This document shows, in pieces, positions 45,124-53,923 of a stretch of 56,047 bases of DNA (position 1 is its first letter; every line of letters starts with the position of its first letter). The notes under the pieces are model-generated. The model did not search any database. It had not been told where the DNA came from and saw only the letters and a program-made list of their open reading frames with translations. The stretch spans positions 1 through 56,047 of the forward strand of contig VFYY01000004.1 of the NCBI GenBank assembly GCA_016871375.1. Direction: 5' to 3'. Position numbers and translations under genes: made by a program. This stretch comes from Acidimicrobiia bacterium. Lineage in GTDB: Bacteria > Acidobacteriota > Vicinamibacteria > Vicinamibacterales > UBA2999.

Positions 45124-45368
45124 CGGTTCGCACGATAGGCGTCCGGCCAGTCGGCCTCGGCGGCCACGATGCCGAACCCCCGCTGCTCGATCAGGGCACG
45201 CGTGACGTCGGCTCGAATCCGATAGAACTCGTGTGTGCCGTGGGTCGCTTCACCGATGAGGACCAGCGACGCGCGTTCGTCGATCGCGTCGAGCATGCGG
45301 CTCGCGGCCGACTCCGCGGTCAGTCGTATCGCATGCTGCCGGACGACCGTCACCGCAGGGTCCTGCAT
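44844..45368 (-). pseudogene. Erythromycin esterase-like protein, N-terminal ~105 aa only, then junction
   Basis: [66 protein letters not shown] matches the family; homology stops and the frame becomes nonsense. Confidence 0.78.
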
Positions 45369-46054
45369 CACGCGCTCCGCTTGACACGTGTCGCCGCCGC
45401 AGACGCCGCGAGGAGATGACGGACCTCTTCGTCGGACGTCTGATCGAAGTTCTCGTACCACAGCCCAACGGCGCTGAATGGCTCCGGCATCCGTGCACAG
45501 ACGACTTCGTCGGCGACCTCGTCCATCGCCCGGCACGTCTCCCGCGCCCCAACCGGAACGGCAACAACGATGTGGGACGGGAGCCGACGTCGAATCGCCA
45601 GCACCGCCGCGCGCATCGTCGAGCCGGTCGCCAGGCCGTCGTCGACGAGAATGACGGTGCGTCCTTCTACCGCAATGGCAGGCCGCGTACCCCGATAGGC
45701 ACGTTCCCGGCGTTCGAGCTCCAGCTGTTCGGCACGAGCGACCGCCTCGACGGCCGACGGTGGGACGTGGATCTGTCTCATGGCCTCGTCGTTGAGGACG
45801 CGGACGCCCCCACTGGCGATGGCCCCCATCGCGAACTCAGGATGCCCGGGCAGTCCGAGCTTGCGGACGACGAAGACGTCGAGAGGCGCGTTCAGCACCC
45901 GCGCCACTTCATAGGCGACGGGAACGCCGCCGCGCGGCAGGCCCAGGACAACGACGTCGTCTCGTCCGGCATAGTCCCGGAGTCGGTCGGCGAGCATACG
46001 ACCTGCCTCGCCACGATCGACATATCGAACGCGCCCGAAGGCGGACATGCTCAT
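45368..46054 (-). CDS. Phosphoribosyltransferase family protein
   Basis: VVVLGLPRGGVPVAYEVARVLNAPLDVFVVRKLGLPGHPEFAMGAIASGG; VILVDDGLATGSTMRAAVLAIR (PRPP motif). Confidence 0.94.
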   Translation of the reverse strand: MSMSAFGRVRYVDRGEAGRMLADRLRDYAGRDDVVVLGLPRGGVPVAYEVARVLNAPLDVFVVRKLGLPGHPEFAMGAIASGGVRVLNDEAMRQIHVPPSAVEAVARAEQLELERRERAYRGTRPAIAVEGRTVILVDDGLATGSTMRAAVLAIRRRLPSHIVVAVPVGARETCRAMDEVADEVVCARMPEPFSAVGLWYENFDQTSDEEVRHLLAASAAATRVKRSA

Positions 46055-46122
46055 GCACCTGCACGGTGCAATCGCAATACCTGTTCGCAGGCGGCGCGAA
46101 CACGTCGGTGCCCCGCGAGACC

Positions 46123-46157
46123 GGATTTCACGCAGCGTCACCGGTGCGTGAAATTCC
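46123..46157. other. 12-bp stem hairpin upstream of the phosphoribosyltransferase operon
   Basis: GGATTTCACGCA-gcgtcaccgg-TGCGTGAAATTCC (one bulged base). Confidence 0.7.
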
Positions 46158-46312
46158 TGATGGCTCCGAGAATTTTCCCGGGGGGATCACCATCGGAGGC
46201 GCCTCTCGCACGTTATGGATTGGCGGGCTGTCCGGGACGATTTCCGCAACCGGCTCATCCAATTTGCGTGAGGCGTGCCACCTGTTCACACCGAGCTCGC
46301 CGAAGGCAAGAC

Positions 46313-48532
46313 TCAGAGCCTGAATAACCTGTTCACCTTGACGATCACCGCACGTGACGCGCCGCCGGGGTCTGGCCGGCCGAGCGTGTCCCGCTGTTCG
46401 TTGTAGACGACGAACAGCTCGCTGCCAGGATGGTATTCCCATCGCAGCCGCGCGTTGACGGCCGCCGTGCGCGTCGCGGAGTTGTACTGAACGAGGGTGC
46501 TGGCGAACATCAGCGGGGAGATGGAGTACGTGACGCGCGACCCGGCCAGGTGCGTCGCGAACGCGCCCTGCGGCAGATCTATCCAGTTGACCGAATAGGA
46601 CGGCTCCGCCGACAGGCGCGCGCTCAGGTTGACGCGTCCCCGCGCGAGGCTGAGCGCCGTCCGCTGCCCGCCATAAAAGGCGCCGTGCTCGAGCGAGACG
46701 TTTGCCGACAGCCGACGCTGCTGGCCGACGTTGTACGACACCCGCAGCAGATCGAAGTCATGGGCCCCAACGCCGATGACGGCTCGCTCGCCTGTGCGGA
46801 ATGGTGCGGGGATGAACTCGCGGCCCCGGCTGGCGGCGAGGCCGAACCGATCGCCGCTCTGGAATTCGAGGCCGAAATCGAGACCGGTGTCGCGATACTC
46901 GACGCGCCGCCGGGTGTTCTCGATGTAGGTCAGGGATCCGGTCCAGGAGTACCTGCGGATCGCGCCCACGCGGCGCGGCCTCGGGCTGAAGCGCGCGGCC
47001 GCGTAATTGCGGCGCATGTCGTCCCGCCGGACGAACCCCACTTCTGGATTGAAATCGTCGTCGACCGTCAGGTGCTCGAGCTGCAGTCCGTAGCGGTCCG
47101 AGTTGTAATCGAGCTGCGCCCGGTAGCTCGTCCCGTCGCGCGCCGCGCGCGTCCGCGCCCAGTACGTATTGACGTCGAGGCTGTTGAAGAACCGGAACAG
47201 GCCATCGGCGCCGTAGGTCTGTGCCGCGCCAGGCGCCGCCTGGCTCACGGAGCGGTTCGTCATGAGCAGGCCCACGCTGCTGCTCCGGAGCAGATCCCGC
47301 CTCACCCGCACGACGCTGAAATTGGTCGACGGGACAGCTGCCGGCACGTCATCGGCGTGCATGTTCAGCGCGCCCACGCTCCACCGGCCGACGCGGCCCG
47401 TGAGACGTGCGCCGCCCACGATCGGCACGTCACGGCTGCCGTGGAGGCCGATGCGACGGCTGTAGAAGAGGATGGGCGTGTCGCCGGCGCCGAAGCTCGA
47501 CACGCCGCCGAAGGCAAACAGCCCCTGGTTTTCCAGAAAGAACTCGCGCTTCTCGGGGAAGAACAGGTTGAACCGCGTGAGGTTGATCTGCTGCTCGTCG
47601 GCCTCCACCTGCGCGAAGTCGGTGTTGTACGTCAGGTCGAGGGCGACGTTCTGCGTGATCGCATACCGTGCGTCGACGCCGATGTCCCCGTCGAGATCCC
47701 CGGTCGCGCCGCCGGCTCCTGGACCGCCGGTGCCTGACGCCGTCAGGAACGGCTTGACGTCGAGGCTCTTCGCACCGGGTGGCACCTCGAGGCCGGCCAC
47801 GGTCGCCGAGAGCGACACCTGCATGATGGCGGCGAACCCGCGTGCCGCCGGAATCGGCGCCAGGTATGAGACCTCGTTCTTCCAGCGATTGATGCGGCGG
47901 GCGTTGAAACCCCACACCTGGTCGCGGCCCGGACCGTAACGCAACGACTTGAACGGCACGGCGGTTTCCGCGATCCAGCCGCCCTCGAACCGCCGGGCCG
48001 CCGCCGCCCACACAGGATTCCAGTCGGGACTCCACTGCCGCTCGTTGGCGCCCTGGCCGTCCATCCGCCCGCCGAGTGGATTGACGTGAAAGATGGAGGC
48101 GTTCCGGCGGTCGTGGAACGTGTCGAGCGTGAACGAGAACGCGTCGTTCGCGCCGCCGCCGATCGCGCCGGCATCGCGGCGCATGTCCGTGGCAATGATG
48201 CGCGCGGGCTCGCTCTCCCAGCATCTGGCCACGACGTACACGTAGTCGTCGTCGAACAGCAGCCAGAGCTCGGTCTTCTCGGTGGCGGGCATGCCTTCCT
48301 GCGGCTCCTGCTGCACGAAGCCGCTCATTGGCGCAAGCGTGGCGTAGACCGCCTCGTCGAGCCGGCCGTCAATCTGCAGCGGCGCGGAGACGCGCACGGC
48401 CTGGACCGTGATGCTGCTGTCGCGGGGTTGCTGCGCTTCCGCCGCCGTGGCGCAACAGAGGATCGCGGCGCAGGCGACCCTAGCGCAACTGGCGGCGGAA
48501 GAACTCAATGGTCCGGGGCCATGCATCGGCAA
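46313..48532 (-). CDS. DUF5916 / CBM9-like secreted protein (start uncertain, overlaps upstream gene)
   Basis: PLQIDGRLDEAVYATLAPMSGFVQQEPQEGMPATEKTELWLLFDDDYVYVVARCWES; INLTRFNLFFPEKREFFLENQGLFAFG; ILFYSRRIGL. Confidence 0.92.
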   Translation of the reverse strand: MPMHGPGPLSSSAASCARVACAAILCCATAAEAQQPRDSSITVQAVRVSAPLQIDGRLDEAVYATLAPMSGFVQQEPQEGMPATEKTELWLLFDDDYVYVVARCWESEPARIIATDMRRDAGAIGGGANDAFSFTLDTFHDRRNASIFHVNPLGGRMDGQGANERQWSPDWNPVWAAAARRFEGGWIAETAVPFKSLRYGPGRDQVWGFNARRINRWKNEVSYLAPIPAARGFAAIMQVSLSATVAGLEVPPGAKSLDVKPFLTASGTGGPGAGGATGDLDGDIGVDARYAITQNVALDLTYNTDFAQVEADEQQINLTRFNLFFPEKREFFLENQGLFAFGGVSSFGAGDTPILFYSRRIGLHGSRDVPIVGGARLTGRVGRWSVGALNMHADDVPAAVPSTNFSVVRVRRDLLRSSSVGLLMTNRSVSQAAPGAAQTYGADGLFRFFNSLDVNTYWARTRAARDGTSYRAQLDYNSDRYGLQLEHLTVDDDFNPEVGFVRRDDMRRNYAAARFSPRPRRVGAIRRYSWTGSLTYIENTRRRVEYRDTGLDFGLEFQSGDRFGLAASRGREFIPAPFRTGERAVIGVGAHDFDLLRVSYNVGQQRRLSANVSLEHGAFYGGQRTALSLARGRVNLSARLSAEPSYSVNWIDLPQGAFATHLAGSRVTYSISPLMFASTLVQYNSATRTAAVNARLRWEYHPGSELFVVYNEQRDTLGRPDPGGASRAVIVKVNRLFRL

Positions 48533-49943
48533 TGGCGTCGGCGTTGGTGCCGATGTGCTGAAACATCGCGAACGAATGCGTCGTCTTCGCGTAGACGCGC
48601 GCTTCGTACTGTTTGCCGAGGCGCGCCATCGTCACCCTCGTCTCGGCGACGTTGTCGGCCATGCGACCGTCGTTCTCGCCGTAGAGGCCGAGCACCGGCG
48701 CCTGGATCCTCGCCATCTGCGCCTCGGGCGGCGCTCCGCCGTAATACACGACCGCGCCGTTGAGTTGGGGCACCTCGGCCGCGAACCTGAAGCTGTTTCC
48801 CCCGCCCATGCAGAAGCCGATGGACGCGCTCTTGCCGTTGGCACGCGGCAGCTTCAACGCCCACTCGCGCGCCGTCGTGTAGCGCTTCATCGCCTCTTCC
48901 GGGGACACCTTGCCAGCGGCGTTTCGGACCGCGTCGTCCACGAACTCGGACGCGTCCCAATTGCCGCCGTTCGGCCCGGTACCTGACCACAAGTCCGGCA
49001 GGACCGCGATAAACCCGTCCTCGGCGATCTGATACGCCAGCGCGCGTTGCCATTCGTCCACGCCGACGCCGTGCTGCATCACGACGACGACGCCGGTTCT
49101 CGCGGCGCCCGCCGGGTAGACGACGAGCGTGTGCAGTGTGACCGTGTCGCCCTCGAGAGGAATATCGACCCACTCCGCCTTCAGCGTCGAATCGCGGATC
49201 GTGGCTCGGGCCATGAAGTAGTCCGCCGGGAGACGCGGATCCTTCCGTCCGATGTCGCCCGCGACCGGACGCGCGGCGCCGGCGGAGGCCTGCGACACCA
49301 TCGCCATGTGCATCGCGTGCGGATTGTCGGTCAACGTCGGCGCGTTGCCGGTACGCTCGTTCAAGTACTGGACGAGGGTAGGCCACGCAGCCGCGGACGC
49401 CGCGAACGATTCGCGTCCCTCCCTCGTTTCGACGGAGATACCGGTTGCCGAGACGTTGAGCTCGACGGGCCGGAGCGTGGCATCGGCGTCCGGCAGCTGC
49501 AGCGCCGCGCGGCGAACGGCGTCGTCGCGGCGACCGATCTCCGACACGTCCAGAGCGTCGCGCGTCTGCCGGTTCCCCTGCCGATCGATTTCGGTGAGCA
49601 CGTCAGGCACCACCGTCACGTACCCTTCGGCGGAGAGTTGATCGCTGACGGCACGCGTCCAGTCAGACGGGAGGGCCGTCTCGCCTCTCACGACGAGGAC
49701 CTGCGCACGGTCGCTGCGCTCGGGATGGACCACCCACGCCAGCACCGAGGCGTCCGGAGAGATGGGAACAACGATCCATTCGCGATGGCGCGTCGTCGTG
49801 TTCAGCAGGTGCTTCGCCCCGGTGACCGACGGCAGCGTCGAATGCGGCGTAATCGCGGGTCGAGCAGGCGCACGTCCGGCGATGCTCGCGCCGGCCACGG
49901 CGACCAGCGTCAACGCCTTCACGACGGTCATCGTTCTGCTCAC
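48480..49943 (-). CDS. Dienelactone hydrolase family, two-domain (degenerate N-terminal half, catalytic C-terminal half)
   Basis: C-terminal ...SIGFCMGGGNSFRFAAEVPQLNGAVVYYGGAP..PVLGLYGENDGR; N-terminal EWIVVPISPDASVLAWVVHPERSDRAQVLVVRG..AEGYVTVVPDVLTE lacks a nucleophile motif. Confidence 0.87.
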   Translation of the reverse strand: MSRTMTVVKALTLVAVAGASIAGRAPARPAITPHSTLPSVTGAKHLLNTTTRHREWIVVPISPDASVLAWVVHPERSDRAQVLVVRGETALPSDWTRAVSDQLSAEGYVTVVPDVLTEIDRQGNRQTRDALDVSEIGRRDDAVRRAALQLPDADATLRPVELNVSATGISVETREGRESFAASAAAWPTLVQYLNERTGNAPTLTDNPHAMHMAMVSQASAGAARPVAGDIGRKDPRLPADYFMARATIRDSTLKAEWVDIPLEGDTVTLHTLVVYPAGAARTGVVVVMQHGVGVDEWQRALAYQIAEDGFIAVLPDLWSGTGPNGGNWDASEFVDDAVRNAAGKVSPEEAMKRYTTAREWALKLPRANGKSASIGFCMGGGNSFRFAAEVPQLNGAVVYYGGAPPEAQMARIQAPVLGLYGENDGRMADNVAETRVTMARLGKQYEARVYAKTTHSFAMFQHIGTNADAIADAWPRTIEFFRRQLR

Positions 49944-50812
49944 TGGAGATGCTCCTTGAAAAACGCGAGCGTGCGCGTCCAGGCGTCCTGAGTCGCGGGA
50001 CCATTCCGCCCCTCGACCTGGATCAGGCCGAAATGGTGGGTGGCGCCGGGATACGTGCGGTGCTCGAAGCTCTTTCCCGCGCGCTGCAGTGTCGCCGCCG
50101 TCGCGGCGACGGTGCCGGTGACGGCGGGATCGTCCTCGCCGTAGAACCCGAGGACGGGAACCGTGATCTTCCGCAGGGTGGCGTCGTCCGGCGCGACGCC
50201 ATAGAACACGACCGCCGCGTGCACGACGGGCGCTTCGGCCGCGAAGCGGAAGCTGAAGGTGCCCCCCGGCCCGAAGCCGACGCTCCCGATCCTGCCGTTG
50301 GCGCGCGGCAACGTCGCGCCGTATGTTGCGGCGGCAAGATACTGCCGCATGGCCTGCTCCGGAACCACGCGCGTTCGGATCGCACGAATGACTTCATCCG
50401 GCGACCGCAAGGCGTCGTAGTTGCCGCCGTTCGGTCCGAGGCCGGTCAGCACGTCCGGCGCGAGAGCGATGAACCCGCTGGCCGCCAGTTCGTCGGCGAC
50501 GCTCCGGATCCAGTCGTCGAGCCCCGCTTCGTACGACATCACGACGACGACACCCGCCGGCGCGTCTCCATTCGGGTACTCGATCCAGGTGTGCACCGTG
50601 CTCGAGCCCACCGGGATGTCCACCCACTCGTGGCGGAGCGTGGTGCGGGCGACCGTGGACGGGGCGTTCCAGCCGCTGGCCAGCTGGCCTGGAACCTTGG
50701 CGAACGGCCCGCCGCCCGCCCCGCGGCCGCCGCGACCCGCCGGCGCCTGTCCGCCGACGACGATCGGGATGGCCAGAGCGACCGACAGCACCGCGACCGT
50801 ACAGCGCTTCAT
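49940..50812 (-). CDS. Dienelactone hydrolase family protein lacking the catalytic Cys
   Basis: EWVDIPVGSSTVHTWIEYPNGDAPAGVVVVMSYEAGLDDWIRSVADELAASGFIALAPDVLTG; SVGFGPGGTFSFRFAAEAP where the paralog has GFCMGG. Confidence 0.9.
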   Translation of the reverse strand: MKRCTVAVLSVALAIPIVVGGQAPAGRGGRGAGGGPFAKVPGQLASGWNAPSTVARTTLRHEWVDIPVGSSTVHTWIEYPNGDAPAGVVVVMSYEAGLDDWIRSVADELAASGFIALAPDVLTGLGPNGGNYDALRSPDEVIRAIRTRVVPEQAMRQYLAAATYGATLPRANGRIGSVGFGPGGTFSFRFAAEAPVVHAAVVFYGVAPDDATLRKITVPVLGFYGEDDPAVTGTVAATAATLQRAGKSFEHRTYPGATHHFGLIQVEGRNGPATQDAWTRTLAFFKEHLQ

Positions 50813-50848
50813 TGACGACCTCGCATGAGCAGGCGCGCATTCTCGCAC

Positions 50849-50868
50849 TTGTTTGACGCGTTAAACAA
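50849..50868. promoter_or_regulatory. Candidate MarR operator palindrome in the divergent intergenic region
   Basis: TTGTTTGACGCGTTAAACAA: 20-bp palindrome with one mismatched pair, lying 36 bp from the DLH start and 20 bp from the MarR start. Confidence 0.75.
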
Positions 50869-50888
50869 TCCGAATTATCGTTGCCGCC

Positions 50889-51332
50889 GTGCGCCCATCC
50901 GGAAAGGACCTCGTGCTGCCGCGTCACGCAATCATGGCGCTGATGACGGCGGCCGACCGCGCGCGGCGAGCGATGACCCAGGCACTGCAGCCGTTCGACC
51001 TGACACTGCCGCAGTTCAACGTGCTGGCCATCCTCGCGCACGAACGAGCGCTCCCGACGTTCCAGGTCGCTGCGCGGATGGTCGAGAACACACCGGGCAT
51101 CACGCGCCTGATGACGACGCTCGAGGCGAAGCGCTACATCCGGCGCAGCCAGTCTGCCGGCGATCGCCGCCAGCAGTTGTGTGCGCTGACGCCGCGGGGC
51201 CGCCGCGTGATGAGAGCCGCGATGCCAGGATTCACCGGCGCGCAGGCGCAGCTGCTCGGCGCGTTGACCAGGTCCGAGGCGCGACAGATGACCGCGTTGC
51301 TGCGGCGCGTCACGCCCGTCACGGAGGTGTGA
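50889..51332 (+). CDS. MarR family transcriptional regulator
   Basis: PFDLTLPQFNVLAILAHERALPTFQVAARMVENTPGITRLMTTLEAKRYIRRSQSAGDRRQQLCALTPRGRRVM. Confidence 0.93.
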   Translation: MRPSGKDLVLPRHAIMALMTAADRARRAMTQALQPFDLTLPQFNVLAILAHERALPTFQVAARMVENTPGITRLMTTLEAKRYIRRSQSAGDRRQQLCALTPRGRRVMRAAMPGFTGAQAQLLGALTRSEARQMTALLRRVTPVTEV

Positions 51333-51462
51333 ATGCAGCGCTCGGTCACGCCGCTGCAACCGCCGCCGGGGGCGGGGCGTCAAGGCGGCCGCGGCAACTG
51401 AGACGGGCTGATCCGCGACCAATGCGCTCCATTGGCGGTGATCACACGCAGGAGAGGGCTCC

Positions 51463-51943
51463 ATGCACGCACGTGCTGCGCTGGTCGCGTTGGTCCTGCT
51501 GGCCATCATGTCATCGGCGCTCGCCGTCCGCGGGAGGACCGACGACGCACACCGCCGCGACCCTGCCGGCGTGGAACGGCTGGTACGCGCGGGGCGCGCA
51601 GCAGGAACAGTGGACATACGGCGGTAACGTCCAGACAGCGACGATGCTGTCGCTGCCCACGCCGGAGTATCAGACGCGGATGGTGCGGATGGGCTACCAC
51701 GAAGCGGTCACCGATTCGCCGCAGTGGAACGCCGCATTCTGCTATCCCGAGGGACTGATGCGGTGGTGGGGCCAGGCGAGCCTGAGGAACATCGAAGTGC
51801 TGGGCAAGATCGTCAACGGCCCCGACGGTCGGCCCACGCAGATACTGCCGGGAGAAGAAGGCCACATCGACTTCTTCGGTCGGCCATGGGCGCAAGTGTG
51901 GGAGCGGTACTACGAGCAGGGCTGGCAAGAGCCGCAGCCGTAA
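51463..51943 (+). pseudogene. Frameshifted, shortened secreted protein of the same broad family as 42024-42938
   Basis: Signal peptide MHARAALVALVLLAIMSSALA in one frame; body LPAWNGWYARG...MGYHEAVTDSPQWNAAFCYPEGLMRWW..IVNGPDGRPTQILPGEEGHIDFFGRPW in the +1 frame. Confidence 0.65.
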
Positions 51944-52215
51944 GACGGCAAGACCACGACGTGGCGGTTCATCCACGGTTTGCGCATGCGCACCGGAAGG
52001 ACGTCTCGTGACCACGCCCCCACCCACGCGCAACTGAGGATCGGCAAGGACTTGCGACAGGTGACGCGCCAAGCCTTGGCTTTGTCCGGGCTTTATCCGC
52101 GGTTTTCGTCCGTTCGCGCCCGCTCACCGGCACGTGCGTCCGCTGACGACCGAATGTCGCACGAAGTGTCACACGCGTGGGCCGCCGCGTTAGAATTTCT
52201 GAGGTTGTCTCCACC

Positions 52216-52464
52216 ATGGACCGCGAAGCCGAGCTTCTCACGCGTATCACGACAAACCCCGAGATCTTCGGCGGCAAGCCGATCATTCGAGGACGTCGCC
52301 TCGCCGTGGAGCATGTCCTGGGAATGCTCGCTGCTGGCGATACTGCAGAGACAATCCTCGAAGGGTACGCCTGGCTCCAACCGGAGGACATTCGCGCCTG
52401 CCTGCTGTACGCGCAACGTCTCGTCGGCCACGAGCGCGTTGAACCTGCGCTGACCGATCGTTAG
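52216..52464 (+). CDS. DUF433 antitoxin-type protein
   Basis: LLTRITTNPEIFGGKPIIRGRRLAVEHVLGMLAAGDTAETILEGYAWLQPEDIRACLLYA. Confidence 0.95.
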   Translation: MDREAELLTRITTNPEIFGGKPIIRGRRLAVEHVLGMLAAGDTAETILEGYAWLQPEDIRACLLYAQRLVGHERVEPALTDR

Positions 52465-52470
52465 TCCGCC

Positions 52471-52827
52471 GTGAAGGTGCTCCTCGACGCGTGCGTCTGG
52501 GGAGGGGCCGCGACTGTTCTCACGGCGACTGGTCATGACGTCGAGGCCGTCGCCGGCTGGTCTGAAGACCCAGGCGATCGAGACATCCTCCGCCGCGCCT
52601 TTGACTCCGCCCAGGTCGTCGTGACGATCGACAAAGACTTCGGAGAACTCGCGGTGGTTCATCGCGTGGCCCACCGAGGCATTGTTCGACTGGTTGGCTT
52701 CGCCGCAGAACGTCAGGGAACTGCCGCGGCTGAAGCGCTCGCGAAGTACGGCGCGGAGCTGGATGCCGGAGCGATCGTAACGGTGGAACCCAGCCGCGTT
52801 CGAGTGAGACCTCCCGAGGCTGATTGA
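52471..52827 (+). CDS. DUF5615 PIN-like toxin
   Basis: VLLDACVWGGAATVLTATGHDVEAVAGWSEDPGDRDILRRAFDSAQVVVTIDKDFGELAV; immediately downstream of DUF433. Confidence 0.93.
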   Translation: MKVLLDACVWGGAATVLTATGHDVEAVAGWSEDPGDRDILRRAFDSAQVVVTIDKDFGELAVVHRVAHRGIVRLVGFAAERQGTAAAEALAKYGAELDAGAIVTVEPSRVRVRPPEAD

Positions 52828-52839
52828 CGAGTCGACACG

Positions 52840-53028
52840 TCACCCACTCGCGGCGCCACAGCATTTCTCGTACTTGCGCCCGCTGCCGCATGGACACGGT
52901 TCGTTGCGGCCGACCTTCGTGCTCGACGCCCGTTGCGACGCTTGGGCACCCTCCTCCAGCACGCTCCGCTGAATCGAACGACCCAGATGCGCATAGCCGG
53001 CCATCGCCTCGGGAAACACGTCACGCAT
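52840..53028 (-). pseudogene. SEC-C motif C-terminal fragment
   Basis: [25 protein letters not shown]; in-frame TGA separates it from an upstream 15-codon stretch MTLSVFASKRLAEAY. Confidence 0.65.
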
Positions 53029-53114
53029 CGTCGTCGCCAGATCCGGTAATGCTCGTCCACCTGTTTCTGCTCAATAGGCTTCCGCGAGCCGTTTCGAGGC
53101 AAAGACACTCAGCG

Positions 53115-53480
53115 TCATGAGCATCGCAGCGTAGTCTGTGCGCTGAGGCCTTCGCGTCGCAGATAGTGGGGCCGAATTGGACTGGCATGAACCTGGACCG
53201 CAACCACGTGGCTCCGACGCCATGGGATGATCTCCAGCTCGGGGACCAGTCGGGGAGTGATGTTGTCGCTGATCAGATTCGCCAGACGCTCTTCGAGATC
53301 GAGCGGCTCCCTGATTCCGCGCACATGGCGCGTCCGATCCTCGACGCCGACGAGCACGGTTCCACCGGCGGTGTTGGCGAAGGCCACGAGGCTTCGCAGC
53401 GCGCCCTCGGGGGACGAGAGGTCGCGCTTGAACTCGAGGGTCTTTCCTTCGGGCCGTTTCAGGAGCTCGAGCAAATCCAC
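53115..53480 (-). pseudogene. AlbA_2/Schlafen-type putative DNA-binding domain protein, truncated
   Basis: LLELLKRPEGKTLEFKRDLSSPEGALRSLVAFANTAGGTVLVGVEDRTRHVRGIREPLDLEERLANLISDNITPRLVPELEIIPWRRSHVVAVQVHASPIRPHYLRREGL, then SAQTTLRCS and stop. Confidence 0.82.
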
Positions 53481-53541
53481 GAGCTCAGAAGTACACTCTG
53501 AAGCGCCGCAGCTGTCGGCACGTCAGAGTCTGGAGATTTCG

Positions 53542-53907
53542 ATGACCAGCCCCTCACGCAGACGCCGTGAGCCTCCGCCACGCGTGCGGCGTCGAATCGC
53601 GCCGGGCCGTCTCGACGCCATGATCGAGGAAGCCATCGTCGATGCGTACACGGAATCCGAGCAGGCGGTTGGCTTTCACGCGACGCTTGACCAGCGCCTG
53701 CTGTGTCCCTTCGACACCGTTGTGCTCGGCACCACTGTCACGGTGAAGAAGATCGACGTCACCGCAGCCGGCACGATCGTCGCGATCTGCCACCGCGGGC
53801 GTGAACGACAGGCAATCCCGATCCTCGAGTTACCGCTGCCGCATCCGCCGCCGGCGGGATGGGAGTGGATCGAGGCCTACCGCAGATGGGCGCGAGGCCG
53901 CTGGTAG
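53542..53907 (+). CDS. Conserved hypothetical protein (often annotated as calcium-binding)
   Basis: RLDAMIEEAIVDAYTESEQAVGFHATLDQRLLCPFDTVVLGTTVTVKKIDVT..RQAIPILELPLPHPPPAGWEWIEAYRRWARG. Confidence 0.82.
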   Translation: MTSPSRRRREPPPRVRRRIAPGRLDAMIEEAIVDAYTESEQAVGFHATLDQRLLCPFDTVVLGTTVTVKKIDVTAAGTIVAICHRGRERQAIPILELPLPHPPPAGWEWIEAYRRWARGRW

Positions 53908-53923
53908 CGGGAGCCGCGCGCCG

